Below, piece by piece: positions 37,051 through 44,747 of a DNA stretch of 64,000 nucleotides (positions are counted from its first letter, which is position 1; every line of letters starts with the position of its first letter). Where the stretch lies: contig NZ_PYAK01000013.1 of the NCBI RefSeq assembly GCF_003264365.1, positions 62,001 through 126,000 on the forward strand. Reading direction: 5' to 3'. The notes beneath the pieces are model-generated. The model did no database searches and was not told the origin of the DNA. It saw only the letters and a program-made list of their open reading frames with translations. This stretch comes from Micromonospora noduli. Lineage in GTDB: Bacteria > Actinomycetota > Actinomycetes > Mycobacteriales > Micromonosporaceae. The position numbers were made by a program, and so were the translations under genes.

Positions 37051-38066
37051 GATTCTTCCTTTTCCGTGCGAGGCGATGCCGCTTCGGTCCGAGACGATGC
37101 TGTGGTCCAGTCGATGACGGCCGTGACGGCACCAACTGGTACGCCGCCGCCGAGCACCGGCACCTGGCGCAGCGCGTCGGCCCCACCCACCGGTACGCCC
37201 ACGGCGTCGAGGGCGGCGAGGGCGATGGCGGTGGTGGCTCGGGGCGAACCGTCGATCGCCTTCACCGCCACCGCGTGACCGTCCGGTGCGGCCACCGCGA
37301 GCACGCCCTCGGCCCCGCCCTTGGCGAGGAAGCCGGGGAGGGCCCGCATCAGGTCGGTGTTCGGGTGCCCGTTCCAGCCGCCGACGTACTCCGGGTGCTG
37401 GCGCATGGCCTGCGCGACCAGCGCCTCGTCGCTGCCGGCGGGCGCGGTGACCAACGCCTGGAAGGTGCGGGCCAGGCCGGTCAGCGACAAGCCGAACAAC
37501 GGCGCCCCGCAGCCGTCGACCGCGTGGTGCGCGATCGGCGTGCCGGCCAGCCGGGCGACGGCGGCGGCGGTTTCCCGCTGGAGCGGGTGGTCGGGGTCGA
37601 GGTAGTCGTGGGTGCTCCAGGACCGGGCGACGCAGGCGACGAGCATCGCGGCGTGCTTGCCGGAGCAGTTCATCCGGATCCGGTCGCGCTGTCCGCCGGC
37701 GCGGATCAGCCGGTCCCGGGTCGGTTCGTCCTCCGGCCAGTCCACCGGGCAGCCGAGCGCGTCCTCGGTCAGGCCGGCCCCGGCCAGCATCGCCCGAACC
37801 ACCTCGACGTGCCGGTCGTCGCCGGTGTGGCTGCCGGCGGCGAGGGCCAGCGCCGGGCCGGTCAGTTCGTCGCCGGCCGCGATCCGGCAGGCCAGTGCCT
37901 GCACCGGCTTGAGGGTGGACCGGGGCAGCACCGGCTCGTCGGGTACGCCGGCGGCGAGGGCGACAGTCCCGTCCGGGGCGAGCACCACGACGCTGCCGTA
38001 GTGCCGGCTCTCGACGAAGCCGTTGCGCACGACCCGGGCCAGTTCGGCGTAGCGGAAGATGGTCAC
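37047..38066 (-). CDS. Asparaginase of the Rhizobium etli-type family (PF06089)
   Basis: 339 residues. The family is unrelated to the E. coli asparaginases and has a Ser-Lys active site. RSTLKPVQALA gives the SxxK pair at about residues 48-51. MNCSGKHAAML and VDGCGAPLFGL supply the Cys-Lys-Cys zinc site known from R. etli enzyme structures. GTG 38066 overlaps the permease stop (GTGA), and the stop overlaps cutC (ATGA), so translation is tightly coupled. Family members release ammonia from asparagine, but the operon with an ABC importer and CutC leaves room for another amide substrate. No signal peptide. Confidence 0.88.
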   Translation of the reverse strand: MTIFRYAELARVVRNGFVESRHYGSVVVLAPDGTVALAAGVPDEPVLPRSTLKPVQALACRIAAGDELTGPALALAAGSHTGDDRHVEVVRAMLAGAGLTEDALGCPVDWPEDEPTRDRLIRAGGQRDRIRMNCSGKHAAMLVACVARSWSTHDYLDPDHPLQRETAAAVARLAGTPIAHHAVDGCGAPLFGLSLTGLARTFQALVTAPAGSDEALVAQAMRQHPEYVGGWNGHPNTDLMRALPGFLAKGGAEGVLAVAAPDGHAVAVKAIDGSPRATTAIALAALDAVGVPVGGADALRQVPVLGGGVPVGAVTAVIDWTTASSRTEAASPRTEKEES

Positions 38067-38932
38067 CGGGGGGTGTTCCCTTCGAGGAGTGGCGGGGGCA
38101 GTTCGGCGGTCCGCCGTCCGCGCCGGCCTCCGAAGCGGCCGTTGCGGGCCTGGAGTACGCGGGCGAACTTCGACAGCGAGGCGTTGACCACCAGGTAGAT
38201 CAGCGCCACCACCAGGAACGTCTGGATCAGCAGGTGGGTGTACGAGGAGAGCACCTGCCCGCTGTAGAGCAGCTCGGTGTAGCTGACCACGAAGCCGAGC
38301 GAGGTGTCCTTGAGTAGCCCGACCAGCTGGCTGACCAGGGACGGGGCGAGTTGCAGCAGTGCCTGCGGCAGGACCACCAGTGCCATCACCTGCCCGCGGC
38401 GCAGCCCGACCGCGAGGCCGGCCTCGGTCTGCCCGCGGTCCAGCGCCAGGATGCCGGACCGGAAGATCTCCGCGAACGCCGCCGAGTTGGAGACCACCAG
38501 CGGCACCACGAGCTTCCAGAACAGCGGGAAGTTCAGCCCGTACTGCGGCAGCGCGAACAGCGTCACGTAGATCAGCAGCAGGGTGGGGACGGTCCGGAAG
38601 ATCTCCACGTACGCGCCGGCCAGCCAGCGCAGCGGGCGGTGCGTCGACAGCCGGCCGAGCGCCAAAAGCAGCCCGAGCGCGGCGCTGAGCACCGCGGTCG
38701 CGGCGGCGGCGCGCACCGTTGCCCAGAGGCCGTTGAGCAGGTACCGCCAGATGGGCCAGGTGGTGAACGGTTCCCACCGGGCGGCGGCCAACTCGCCGTG
38801 GCTGGCGAACTGGTAGACGGCCGCGACCAGGGCGCCGACCAGGAGGACGGCACCCAGCACGGTGGCGATCCGGATCCGCCGCTGGGCGCGAGGGCCGGGC
38901 TCGTCGAAGAGGATCTGTTGCGTCTTGTTCAT
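38063..38932 (-). CDS. Amino-acid-type ABC transporter permease (second subunit)
   Basis: 289 residues. Five to six membrane segments. The HisM/GluD-type core contains VEIFRTVPTLLLIYVTLFALPQYG (first 19 residues most typical) and SNSAAFAEIFRSGI. The EAA loop that docks the ATPase is TEAGLAVGLRRGQVMALVVLP. It overlaps its upstream partner by four bases (ATGA) and the asparaginase by four bases. It forms the membrane channel with the neighbouring permease. A long N-terminal cytoplasmic stretch (about 20 residues) precedes the first helix. Confidence 0.9.
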   Translation of the reverse strand: MNKTQQILFDEPGPRAQRRIRIATVLGAVLLVGALVAAVYQFASHGELAAARWEPFTTWPIWRYLLNGLWATVRAAAATAVLSAALGLLLALGRLSTHRPLRWLAGAYVEIFRTVPTLLLIYVTLFALPQYGLNFPLFWKLVVPLVVSNSAAFAEIFRSGILALDRGQTEAGLAVGLRRGQVMALVVLPQALLQLAPSLVSQLVGLLKDTSLGFVVSYTELLYSGQVLSSYTHLLIQTFLVVALIYLVVNASLSKFARVLQARNGRFGGRRGRRTAELPPPLLEGNTPR

Positions 38933-39573
38933 CGGACGATCGCCAGCCTTCGTTCGAGCAGGCCGGTGACCTGACCGATGATCAGCGCCAGCAGCATGTA
39001 GGCGAGGCCCGCGCCGGTGAACACGGCGATCGGTTGAGCCTCGACCAGGTTCACGGTGTTGGCTGCCTGGGTCAGCTCGACCACGCCGACGGCGGCGGCC
39101 AGCGAGGTGTTCATCAGCAGCGCGATGCAGATGTTGCCGATCGGCTGGATCACCGCCCGGAGTCCCTGCGGCAGGATCACGTGCCGCAGGGACTGGCCGA
39201 AGGTGAGCCCGATGGCTCGGGCTGCCTCAGCCTGGCCCACACCGACAGTGTTGATCCCGGCGCGGATCGCCTCGGCCAGGTATGCCCCCTCGTACACCGC
39301 GATGACGATCGCGGCGGAGGTGAACAGCGGGAACGTGATGCCGATGGTCGGCAGCGCGAACACGAAGAGCACCAGTAGCGCCAGCAGGGGAAGGTTCTGG
39401 AACACCTCCACGTACGCGGTGCCGATGGCGCGCAGCAGCGGGACGGGGGCGATGCGCAGGGTGGCCACGACGATGCCCAGCAGCATCGCCCCGACGGTGG
39501 TCACGACGGTCAGTTCGACCGTCGTGACCAGGCCGTGGCCAAGCTCGCTCAGGTGGGCGGTGAGGGCTTCCAT
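38929..39573 (-). CDS. Amino-acid-type ABC transporter permease (first subunit)
   Basis: 214 residues, the size of GluC/HisQ proteins. YVEVFQNLPLLALLVLFVFA, YEGAYLAEAIRAGIN and the EAA loop GQAEAARAIGLTFGQSLRHV are typical. ATG 39573 is the only start that gives a normal N-terminus, although the frame is open to 39636. The stop overlaps the next permease start. It works with that permease as a heterodimer. Confidence 0.9.
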   Translation of the reverse strand: MEALTAHLSELGHGLVTTVELTVVTTVGAMLLGIVVATLRIAPVPLLRAIGTAYVEVFQNLPLLALLVLFVFALPTIGITFPLFTSAAIVIAVYEGAYLAEAIRAGINTVGVGQAEAARAIGLTFGQSLRHVILPQGLRAVIQPIGNICIALLMNTSLAAAVGVVELTQAANTVNLVEAQPIAVFTGAGLAYMLLALIIGQVTGLLERRLAIVR

Positions 39574-39589
39574 CGGTACGAGAGGCTGC

Positions 39590-40558
39590 TCAGGAGCCGT
39601 CGGCGGAACCGAGGGCGGGCGGGGTGGGCGCCCCACCCTCCACCACCGAGCCGAGGGTGCCTTCCCAGACCTTCGCCCACGTGCCGTCGGCCTGGATCTT
39701 CTTCAGCCAGTTGTTGACGAACTCCTTGAACTGCGCGTCCTCCTTGTTGAGGCCGATGCCGTAGGCCTCGGTGGTGAACGGCTCGCCCACCACCTTCATC
39801 CCCGGGTTCGCCTTGGCGCCCGAGGCGAGCAGCGTGAAGTCCTGCACGTACGCGTCGCCGCGCTTCTGCAGCAGCGCCTGCAACGCCTGCGGGTCGGTGC
39901 CGAAGGCGATCTGCTTCGAGCCGGGCGCGGCGGAGGGCAGCGCGGTGACGGCGGGGGTGTTCGCCCCGACGATCACGGTCTTGCCGGCGAGGTCCTTGAC
40001 GCTCTTGATCGAGGTGTCGTCCTTGCGGACCCCGACGGCGAGGCCGGAGGTGAGGTACGGCCCGGCGAAGGCGACCTGGGTGGCCCGCTGCGGGGTGATC
40101 GTGTACGTCTGGAAGACCGCGTCCACCGACTTGGCCTGGAGCATGGCCTCCCGGGTCTGGGTGCCGATGGTCGTCGTCTTCACCTCGGGCTTGCCGATGA
40201 TGTACTTCGCCAGCAACTTCGCCATGTCGGCGTCGAAGCCCTCGATGGTGCCGCTGACCGGGTTCTGCTGGGCCAGCAGCGGCGCGTCCAGGGATCCGCC
40301 GATGTTCAGGTAGCCGCGCTTGCGGATCGCCTCCATCGTCGAACCGGCCGGGATGTCCGCGTCGGTGGCCACCGGAGCGGCGTCGTACACCGACTGGGCG
40401 ACCACACCGTCGCCGCCCAGGCCGGGGTTGCCGGGCAGCGTCGGAGCGCTGCCGCCGCTGTCACCGCCGCAGCCGGCGGCGGCGAGGGCCACCGCCACCG
40501 CGGTGGCGGTGAGGGCGAGCGACCGCCGCCCGGTGAAGCTCATCTTGAGGATTGACAT
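39590..40558 (-). CDS. Extracellular amino-acid-type solute-binding lipoprotein
   Basis: 322 residues. The signal peptide ends with the lipobox LAAAGC, so it is tethered outside the membrane. The mature part is a GluB/SBP3-type two-lobed binding protein: IRKRGYLNIGGS, IEGFDADMAKLLAKYIIG, FAGPYLTSGLAVGVRKDD, and VKDLAGKTVIVGANTPAV. The glutamate/aspartate/glutamine-type family is clear, but the ligand cannot be named from sequence. It follows the ATPase gene after 19 bases. Confidence 0.9.
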   Translation of the reverse strand: MSILKMSFTGRRSLALTATAVAVALAAAGCGGDSGGSAPTLPGNPGLGGDGVVAQSVYDAAPVATDADIPAGSTMEAIRKRGYLNIGGSLDAPLLAQQNPVSGTIEGFDADMAKLLAKYIIGKPEVKTTTIGTQTREAMLQAKSVDAVFQTYTITPQRATQVAFAGPYLTSGLAVGVRKDDTSIKSVKDLAGKTVIVGANTPAVTALPSAAPGSKQIAFGTDPQALQALLQKRGDAYVQDFTLLASGAKANPGMKVVGEPFTTEAYGIGLNKEDAQFKEFVNNWLKKIQADGTWAKVWEGTLGSVVEGGAPTPPALGSADGS

Positions 40559-40577
40559 GACACCCTCCCGTTGGGGG

Positions 40578-41339
40578 CTAGTGCTGGAGGATCTTGGATA
40601 GGAAGTCGCGGGCCCGCTCGGTGCGCGGAGCTGCGAAGAAGTCGTCGGGTGCGCCGGATTCGACGATCCGGCCGTCGTCCATGAAGACCACCCGGTCGGC
40701 TGCGCGACGGGCGAAGCCCATCTCGTGGGTCACCACGATCATGGTCATCCCCTCGGCGGCAAGAGAGACCATCACGTCGAGCACCTCGTTGACCATTTCC
40801 GGGTCGAGGGCCGAGGTCGGCTCGTCGAAGAGCAGCACCTTCGGTTGCATCGCCAGGGCCCGGGCGATCGCGGCCCGCTGCTGCTGCCCGCCGGAGAGTT
40901 GGGCCGGGTGGTGGTCCGCCTTGTCGGCGATACCGACGCGCTCCAGCAGGGCCATCGCCTGCTGCCGCGCCTCGGGTCGAGGGATCCGGCGGACCCGGGT
41001 GGGGCCGAGGGTGATGTTGTCCAGCACCGTCTTGTGGCCGAAGAGGTTGAAGGACTGGAAGACCATGCCGACATCGGCGCGCAGCCGGGCCAGCGCGCGG
41101 CCCTCGGAGGGCAGCGGCTCACCGTCGATCTCGATGCTGCCCTCCCCGGCGGTCTCCAGCCGGTTGAGGCAGCGGCACAGTGTCGACTTGCCGGAGCCGG
41201 AGGGCCCCACCACGACGACCACCTCGCCGGCGGCCACCGTGAGGTCGATGTCCTTGAGCACGTGCAGCGGACCGAACCACTTGTTCAGGCCGCGTACCGA
41301 CACCATCGGTCGGTTCGCACCCGTCGTCTCCGGTGCCAC
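40578..41339 (-). CDS. Amino-acid-type ABC transporter ATP-binding protein
   Basis: 253 residues. Walker A is GPSGSGKST, the signature LSGGQQQR, and Walker [15 protein letters not shown], then the switch histidine in VVTHEMGF. This is the GluA/GlnQ class. GTG 41339 has GAGG seven bases ahead; a downstream ATG (41306) without a ribosome site would drop 11 residues. It is the first gene of the six-gene operon and lies divergent to a ROK regulator. Confidence 0.93.
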   Translation of the reverse strand: MAPETTGANRPMVSVRGLNKWFGPLHVLKDIDLTVAAGEVVVVVGPSGSGKSTLCRCLNRLETAGEGSIEIDGEPLPSEGRALARLRADVGMVFQSFNLFGHKTVLDNITLGPTRVRRIPRPEARQQAMALLERVGIADKADHHPAQLSGGQQQRAAIARALAMQPKVLLFDEPTSALDPEMVNEVLDVMVSLAAEGMTMIVVTHEMGFARRAADRVVFMDDGRIVESGAPDDFFAAPRTERARDFLSKILQH

Positions 41340-41366
41340 CAGACGGCCTCACTTCCTTCGACCACA

Positions 41367-41429
41367 AAACTAAGTCAGCTTCATATCGAACCAACAGCGC
41401 CATCTAAAGGTAGCCAGCAAACTAAGTCA
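41367..41429. promoter_or_regulatory. Duplicated putative operator AAACTAAGTCA
   Basis: The 11-base sequence AAACTAAGTCA occurs at 41367-41377 and 41419-41429, exactly 52 bases apart and in the same orientation. One copy covers the -35 box of the operon promoter; the other lies downstream of the likely transcription start. A GTCAGCTT at 41374-41381 recurs inverted as AAGCTGAC at 41462-41469, just before the ROK gene. The divergent ROK protein is the obvious candidate ligand. Confidence 0.55.
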
Positions 41430-41430
41430 A
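41402..41430 (-). promoter_or_regulatory. Promoter of the ABC-asparaginase-cutC operon
   Basis: On the minus strand TTGACT (41425-41430), a 17-base spacer, and TTAGAT (41402-41407) form a vegetative-type promoter about 63 bases ahead of the GTG. The -35 box overlaps one copy of the repeat AAACTAAGTCA. Confidence 0.65.
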
Positions 41431-41469
41431 CCGGTTGCTTGAACAAACTCCGGGTGCTAAGAAGCTGAC

Positions 41470-42648
41470 GTGACGATTGACGACGCGCCACGCGATGCCC
41501 TCCGGGGCGGCCCCCGGGAGCTACTGCGCTGGGTGGCCACCGGTGCGGCCGTCAGTCGGGCCGACCTGTCCCGCCTCTCCGGGCTCTCCCCGTCGACGGT
41601 CTCCCAGCGGGTCGAGGCGTTGATCAGCCAGGGGCTGCTGGAGGAAGCCGGCGCCGGGCAGTCCCGGGGTGGGCGGCGACCCCGCCAACTCGCCGTGCCC
41701 ACCGGCGGCGCCGTGGTCGGCGCCATCGACCTCGGCGCGCACCACGCCCGCGTCGGTGCACTGGATCTCTCCGGACGGGTGGTCCAGGCCCGCACCCTGC
41801 CGGTCCGCATCGAGGACGGCCCGGAGGTGGTGCTCGGCGCGCTACTCAACGAGGTCGCCACGCTGGTGGACGGCGATCCGGCGGCCTCACGCGGCGGCTC
41901 GGCCACAGGTGCGCTCCGCGGTGTCGGCATCGGGATCCCCGGTCCGGTCCAGCACTCCACCGGGCGGATCGTCAGCCCGTCGCGGATGCCCGGCTGGAAC
42001 GGCTTCGACGTCGCCGCGTTCTGCGCCGGCCGTGTCGACGTGCCGGTCATCGTGGACAACGACGCCAACCTGATGGCGCTCGGCGCGCACCGCACCGCCC
42101 ATTCCGAGTTGGACCACGCCGTCTACATCAAGGCTGGCACCGGAATCGGCTCCGGTGTGATCTCCAGTGGACGGTTGCACCGGGGCGCGCAGGGATCGGC
42201 CGGGGACATCAGCCACTGCCGGGTGGTGGCCGATCCCGCGCCACCCTGCACCTGTGGCAACGCCGGTTGCCTGGAGGCGGTGGCCAGCGGCGCCGCACTG
42301 GTCACCGCGCTCCGGGAGCAGGGGGTGCCGGTCTCCGACCTGACCGGCGTGATCCGCCTGATCGACGACGGTGACCGGCAGGCCACCGCCCTCGCCCGGC
42401 AGGCCGGCCGCGCCGTCGGCGAGATCCTGGCCGTGGTGGTCAACTTCTTCAACCCGCAGGTGGTGGCCATCGGTGGTCGGCTCGCCGACTGCGAGCCGCT
42501 GCTGGCCAGCATGCGGGCCACCCTCTACGAGCGATGCCTCCCGCTGGCCACCCAGACCCTGCTCATCGAACGGGTCGCCGCCGGCCAGGACCTCGGCATC
42601 ACCGGTGCCGCCCACCTGGTGATCGACCACGTCGTAGCGGCCACCTGA
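41470..42648 (+). CDS. ROK-family transcriptional regulator
   Basis: 392 residues. An N-terminal winged helix (AVSRADLSRLSGLSPSTVSQ, about 28-47) precedes a sugar-kinase-like ROK domain. GAIDLGAHHARVGALDLSG and IVDNDANLMALGAH are typical, and CTCGNAGCLEA is the ROK zinc motif. GVGIGIPGPV and KAGTGIGSGVI complete the fold. Regulators of this family normally sense a sugar or amino sugar. Its divergence from the ABC-asparaginase-CutC operon and the duplicated sequence between them suggest it represses that operon. GTG 41470 has no convincing Shine-Dalgarno. Confidence 0.9.
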   Translation: MTIDDAPRDALRGGPRELLRWVATGAAVSRADLSRLSGLSPSTVSQRVEALISQGLLEEAGAGQSRGGRRPRQLAVPTGGAVVGAIDLGAHHARVGALDLSGRVVQARTLPVRIEDGPEVVLGALLNEVATLVDGDPAASRGGSATGALRGVGIGIPGPVQHSTGRIVSPSRMPGWNGFDVAAFCAGRVDVPVIVDNDANLMALGAHRTAHSELDHAVYIKAGTGIGSGVISSGRLHRGAQGSAGDISHCRVVADPAPPCTCGNAGCLEAVASGAALVTALREQGVPVSDLTGVIRLIDDGDRQATALARQAGRAVGEILAVVVNFFNPQVVAIGGRLADCEPLLASMRATLYERCLPLATQTLLIERVAAGQDLGITGAAHLVIDHVVAAT

Positions 42649-42824
42649 CCTCGCTCAAAGCAACTGCGGCGCTCACCTAGGGTGACCCATTTCTGTGTTG
42701 AATGCCGGATCTATGCGCTCTTGCGCGTGCGCCGGCACCGATCATCCTGACAGTTTCCTTACAGGCAGTCACGTAGCCTTCCGGTGTTCCTCACTCACCC
42801 GTGACTGCTCCTGGAGGTTCCGAC

Positions 42825-43652
42825 GTGCGGATCAACGGACGGCTGCTCGTGCCGATCTCGTTGGCAGCGGTGCTGACGACCGCCGCCTGTGGCCTGTCCA
42901 CACCGGCGGCCGGGCAGGCCGAAGTCCCACGCTCCGGCCCGAGTACGCAGAGTTCAGCGCCGAGCCCCGGCGACACGCCGACCTCCAGCCCGACTCCGGA
43001 GATCCCGACCGACGCGCAGATCCCCACCAGGGCCGCCGGCACCTTCACCACCGCCACCGGCAACGGTCGCGTGATCGGCAAGGGCAAGAAGCGGGTGCGC
43101 TACAGCGTCTCGGTGGAGAAGGGCATCGCCTGGGGTGACATCCCCGCCTGGAAGCCGGACCGGTTCGCCGCGAGCATCGAGCAGGTGTTGGCCGCACCGA
43201 ACGGATGGGCCACGTCCGCACAGCACCCGGTCACCAACGCCGCGGTGAACCTGACCCGGGCGTCGTGGTCCTTCCAGCGGGTCGGCACCTCGAAGGTGGA
43301 CGTCGACGTGCGGCTCGCGACACCGAGGACAGTGGACCGACTCTGCGGCGCGAGCGGCGTCGACACCGAGGGTGTCTACTCCTGCAAGTACGGCAAGACC
43401 ATTATGATCAACCTGCGGCGGTGGCTCCAGGGCTCACCGGGATACCCGGTCAGCATCGACGAGTACCACGCCGGCGTGATCAATCACGAGTTCGGTCACT
43501 TCCTCGGCTTCGCCCACATGAAGTGTGGCGGTCGCGGCAAGCCGGCCCCGGTCATGATGACCCAGACGATGGGCCTGGGCGGCTGCGTGCCCAACGTCAG
43601 CCCGTTCGTCGGCAACGGGCAGTTCGTCAGCGGACCGTGGGCACCGTCCTGA
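42825..43652 (+). CDS. Exported DUF3152 protein with metzincin-type zinc motif
   Basis: 275 residues from GTG 42825, which has TGGAGG seven bases ahead; an earlier GTG at 42801 lacks one. The N-terminus is a signal peptide ending near TTAAC, possibly a lipid-modified cysteine although the lipobox is not ideal. A Ser/Thr/Pro-rich linker follows (about 30-70). The DUF3152 domain contains INHEFGHFLGFAHMKC, which gives HExxHxxGxxH, the metzincin zinc-binding pattern, and VMMTQTM after it could be the Met-turn. So it may be a secreted zinc peptidase. DUF3152 proteins are common in actinomycetes and their function is unknown. Confidence 0.82.
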   Translation: MRINGRLLVPISLAAVLTTAACGLSTPAAGQAEVPRSGPSTQSSAPSPGDTPTSSPTPEIPTDAQIPTRAAGTFTTATGNGRVIGKGKKRVRYSVSVEKGIAWGDIPAWKPDRFAASIEQVLAAPNGWATSAQHPVTNAAVNLTRASWSFQRVGTSKVDVDVRLATPRTVDRLCGASGVDTEGVYSCKYGKTIMINLRRWLQGSPGYPVSIDEYHAGVINHEFGHFLGFAHMKCGGRGKPAPVMMTQTMGLGGCVPNVSPFVGNGQFVSGPWAPS

Positions 43653-43723
43653 CCGCACGGATCTGTGGTGACCGCGAACCGGCGAGCGGCTCGGCATGCG
43701 CACCGGCGGTACCGGAACGGAAC

Positions 43724-43754
43724 GGGCGGGCCCGGCATGACGCCGAGCCCGCCC
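43724..43754. terminator. Hairpin between converging DUF3152 and LppX-type genes
   Basis: GGGCGGGC-C-CGGC (43724-43736) pairs with GCCG-A-GCCCGCCC (43742-43754), a 12-bp stem with one mismatch and a five-base loop. Confidence 0.75.
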
Positions 43755-43767
43755 AACACGAAACTGA

Positions 43768-44601
43768 TCAGTTGCTGGCGGTCAGGCCCTGCAGGCCTTC
43801 GAGCATCTCGGCGAAGTCGGTGGTCTCCGCCGGCGGCGGCGTCTCGATGGTCACCGCCTTGTCGTAGTCGGTGTAGTCGATCACCATGTCGCCCAACTTG
43901 CCCATGAACAGGCCGGCCCGACGCGGACGGTACTGCTCGTCGACCCACAGGTCGATCTTCAGCTCCTTGATGCCCTGCGTGGCCAGCGCCTGCTCGGTGG
44001 CGTCCCGGCGCATGGCGTCGATCTGCTTGAGATAGGTCGCCACCGGAGTGGTGACGGTGTAGTGGACCGTCGGTACGCCATTCACCGTCTCCTGGCCGAC
44101 TACCGTCGTGCCGTCGATGGCGAGCAGCGTCTTGACCTGCTTGACCGGGTCGGCGTTCTCGAACTGCTTGGTGAAGTCCGTGCCTGCCATCTCGCTCAGG
44201 CCGGTCAGGTCCATCTTCATCCAGCGCTTCCCACCCGTACCCGCGCGGTTTTCCGCTGGAATCTCGGTGAAGATCACGGCACCGATCATCCGGACGGTCG
44301 TGGCACCCTTGCTGTTGGTCATCTTCATCTCGGCCTTGAGCGGGTCGCCCAGGTCCAGGAGACCCTGCATCGAGATCTTCTCGCCGGCCATCGTGCCCGT
44401 CATCGTCACGGTCACCGAGTCGGTCTTGTCGGTGGCCTCGACCGCCTTCAGCAGCGAACCCTTGAGATCACTGGTCAGCAGCTCCAGGACGCTGGGCGGC
44501 TTCGGCGCCTCGGACGCGCCGGACGTCACGCCGCAGGCGGAGACAGCGACCGCGGTGAGCGCCGAAACCGCCACCAGAGCCGGCTTCTTCCAAAATGACA
44601 C
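43768..44601 (-). CDS. LppX/LprAFG-type lipoprotein
   Basis: 277 residues. The signal peptide ends in the lipobox VSACG, so the protein is anchored outside the membrane. The mature part is a LppX_LprAFG-type fold: LLKAVEATDKTDSVTVTMTG, LSEMAGTDFTKQF, VKTLLAIDGTTVVGQETVNG (20 residues) and IKELKIDLWVDEQYRPRR. Mycobacterial relatives carry lipids or bind glycolipids across the periplasm; the cargo here is unknown. GTG 44601 has GAAGG at good spacing; GTG 44607 is possible. A short CTGGGG / CCCCAG hairpin at 44626-44641 lies in its leader. Confidence 0.85.
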   Translation of the reverse strand: MSFWKKPALVAVSALTAVAVSACGVTSGASEAPKPPSVLELLTSDLKGSLLKAVEATDKTDSVTVTMTGTMAGEKISMQGLLDLGDPLKAEMKMTNSKGATTVRMIGAVIFTEIPAENRAGTGGKRWMKMDLTGLSEMAGTDFTKQFENADPVKQVKTLLAIDGTTVVGQETVNGVPTVHYTVTTPVATYLKQIDAMRRDATEQALATQGIKELKIDLWVDEQYRPRRAGLFMGKLGDMVIDYTDYDKAVTIETPPPAETTDFAEMLEGLQGLTASN

Positions 44602-44699
44602 GTACACGCCTTCCCCCGTAAGAATCTGGGGCGATCCCCAGTAGACCGACGACACGCTAGCCCACACGGTCGATGCGGGGGCACCGCGTTTTCGCCGAT

Positions 44700-44737
44700 C
44701 CACCCCGCACCGACATCACAGATATCGGTGCGGGTGG
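44700..44737. terminator. Hairpin terminator after ilvD
   Basis: CCACCCCGCACCGA (44700-44713) pairs with TCGGTGCGGGTGG (44725-44737) with one bulged C and an 11-base loop. Read on the minus strand it lies 11 bases after the ilvD stop. Confidence 0.7.
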
Positions 44738-44747
44738 GGCCGGGTGC

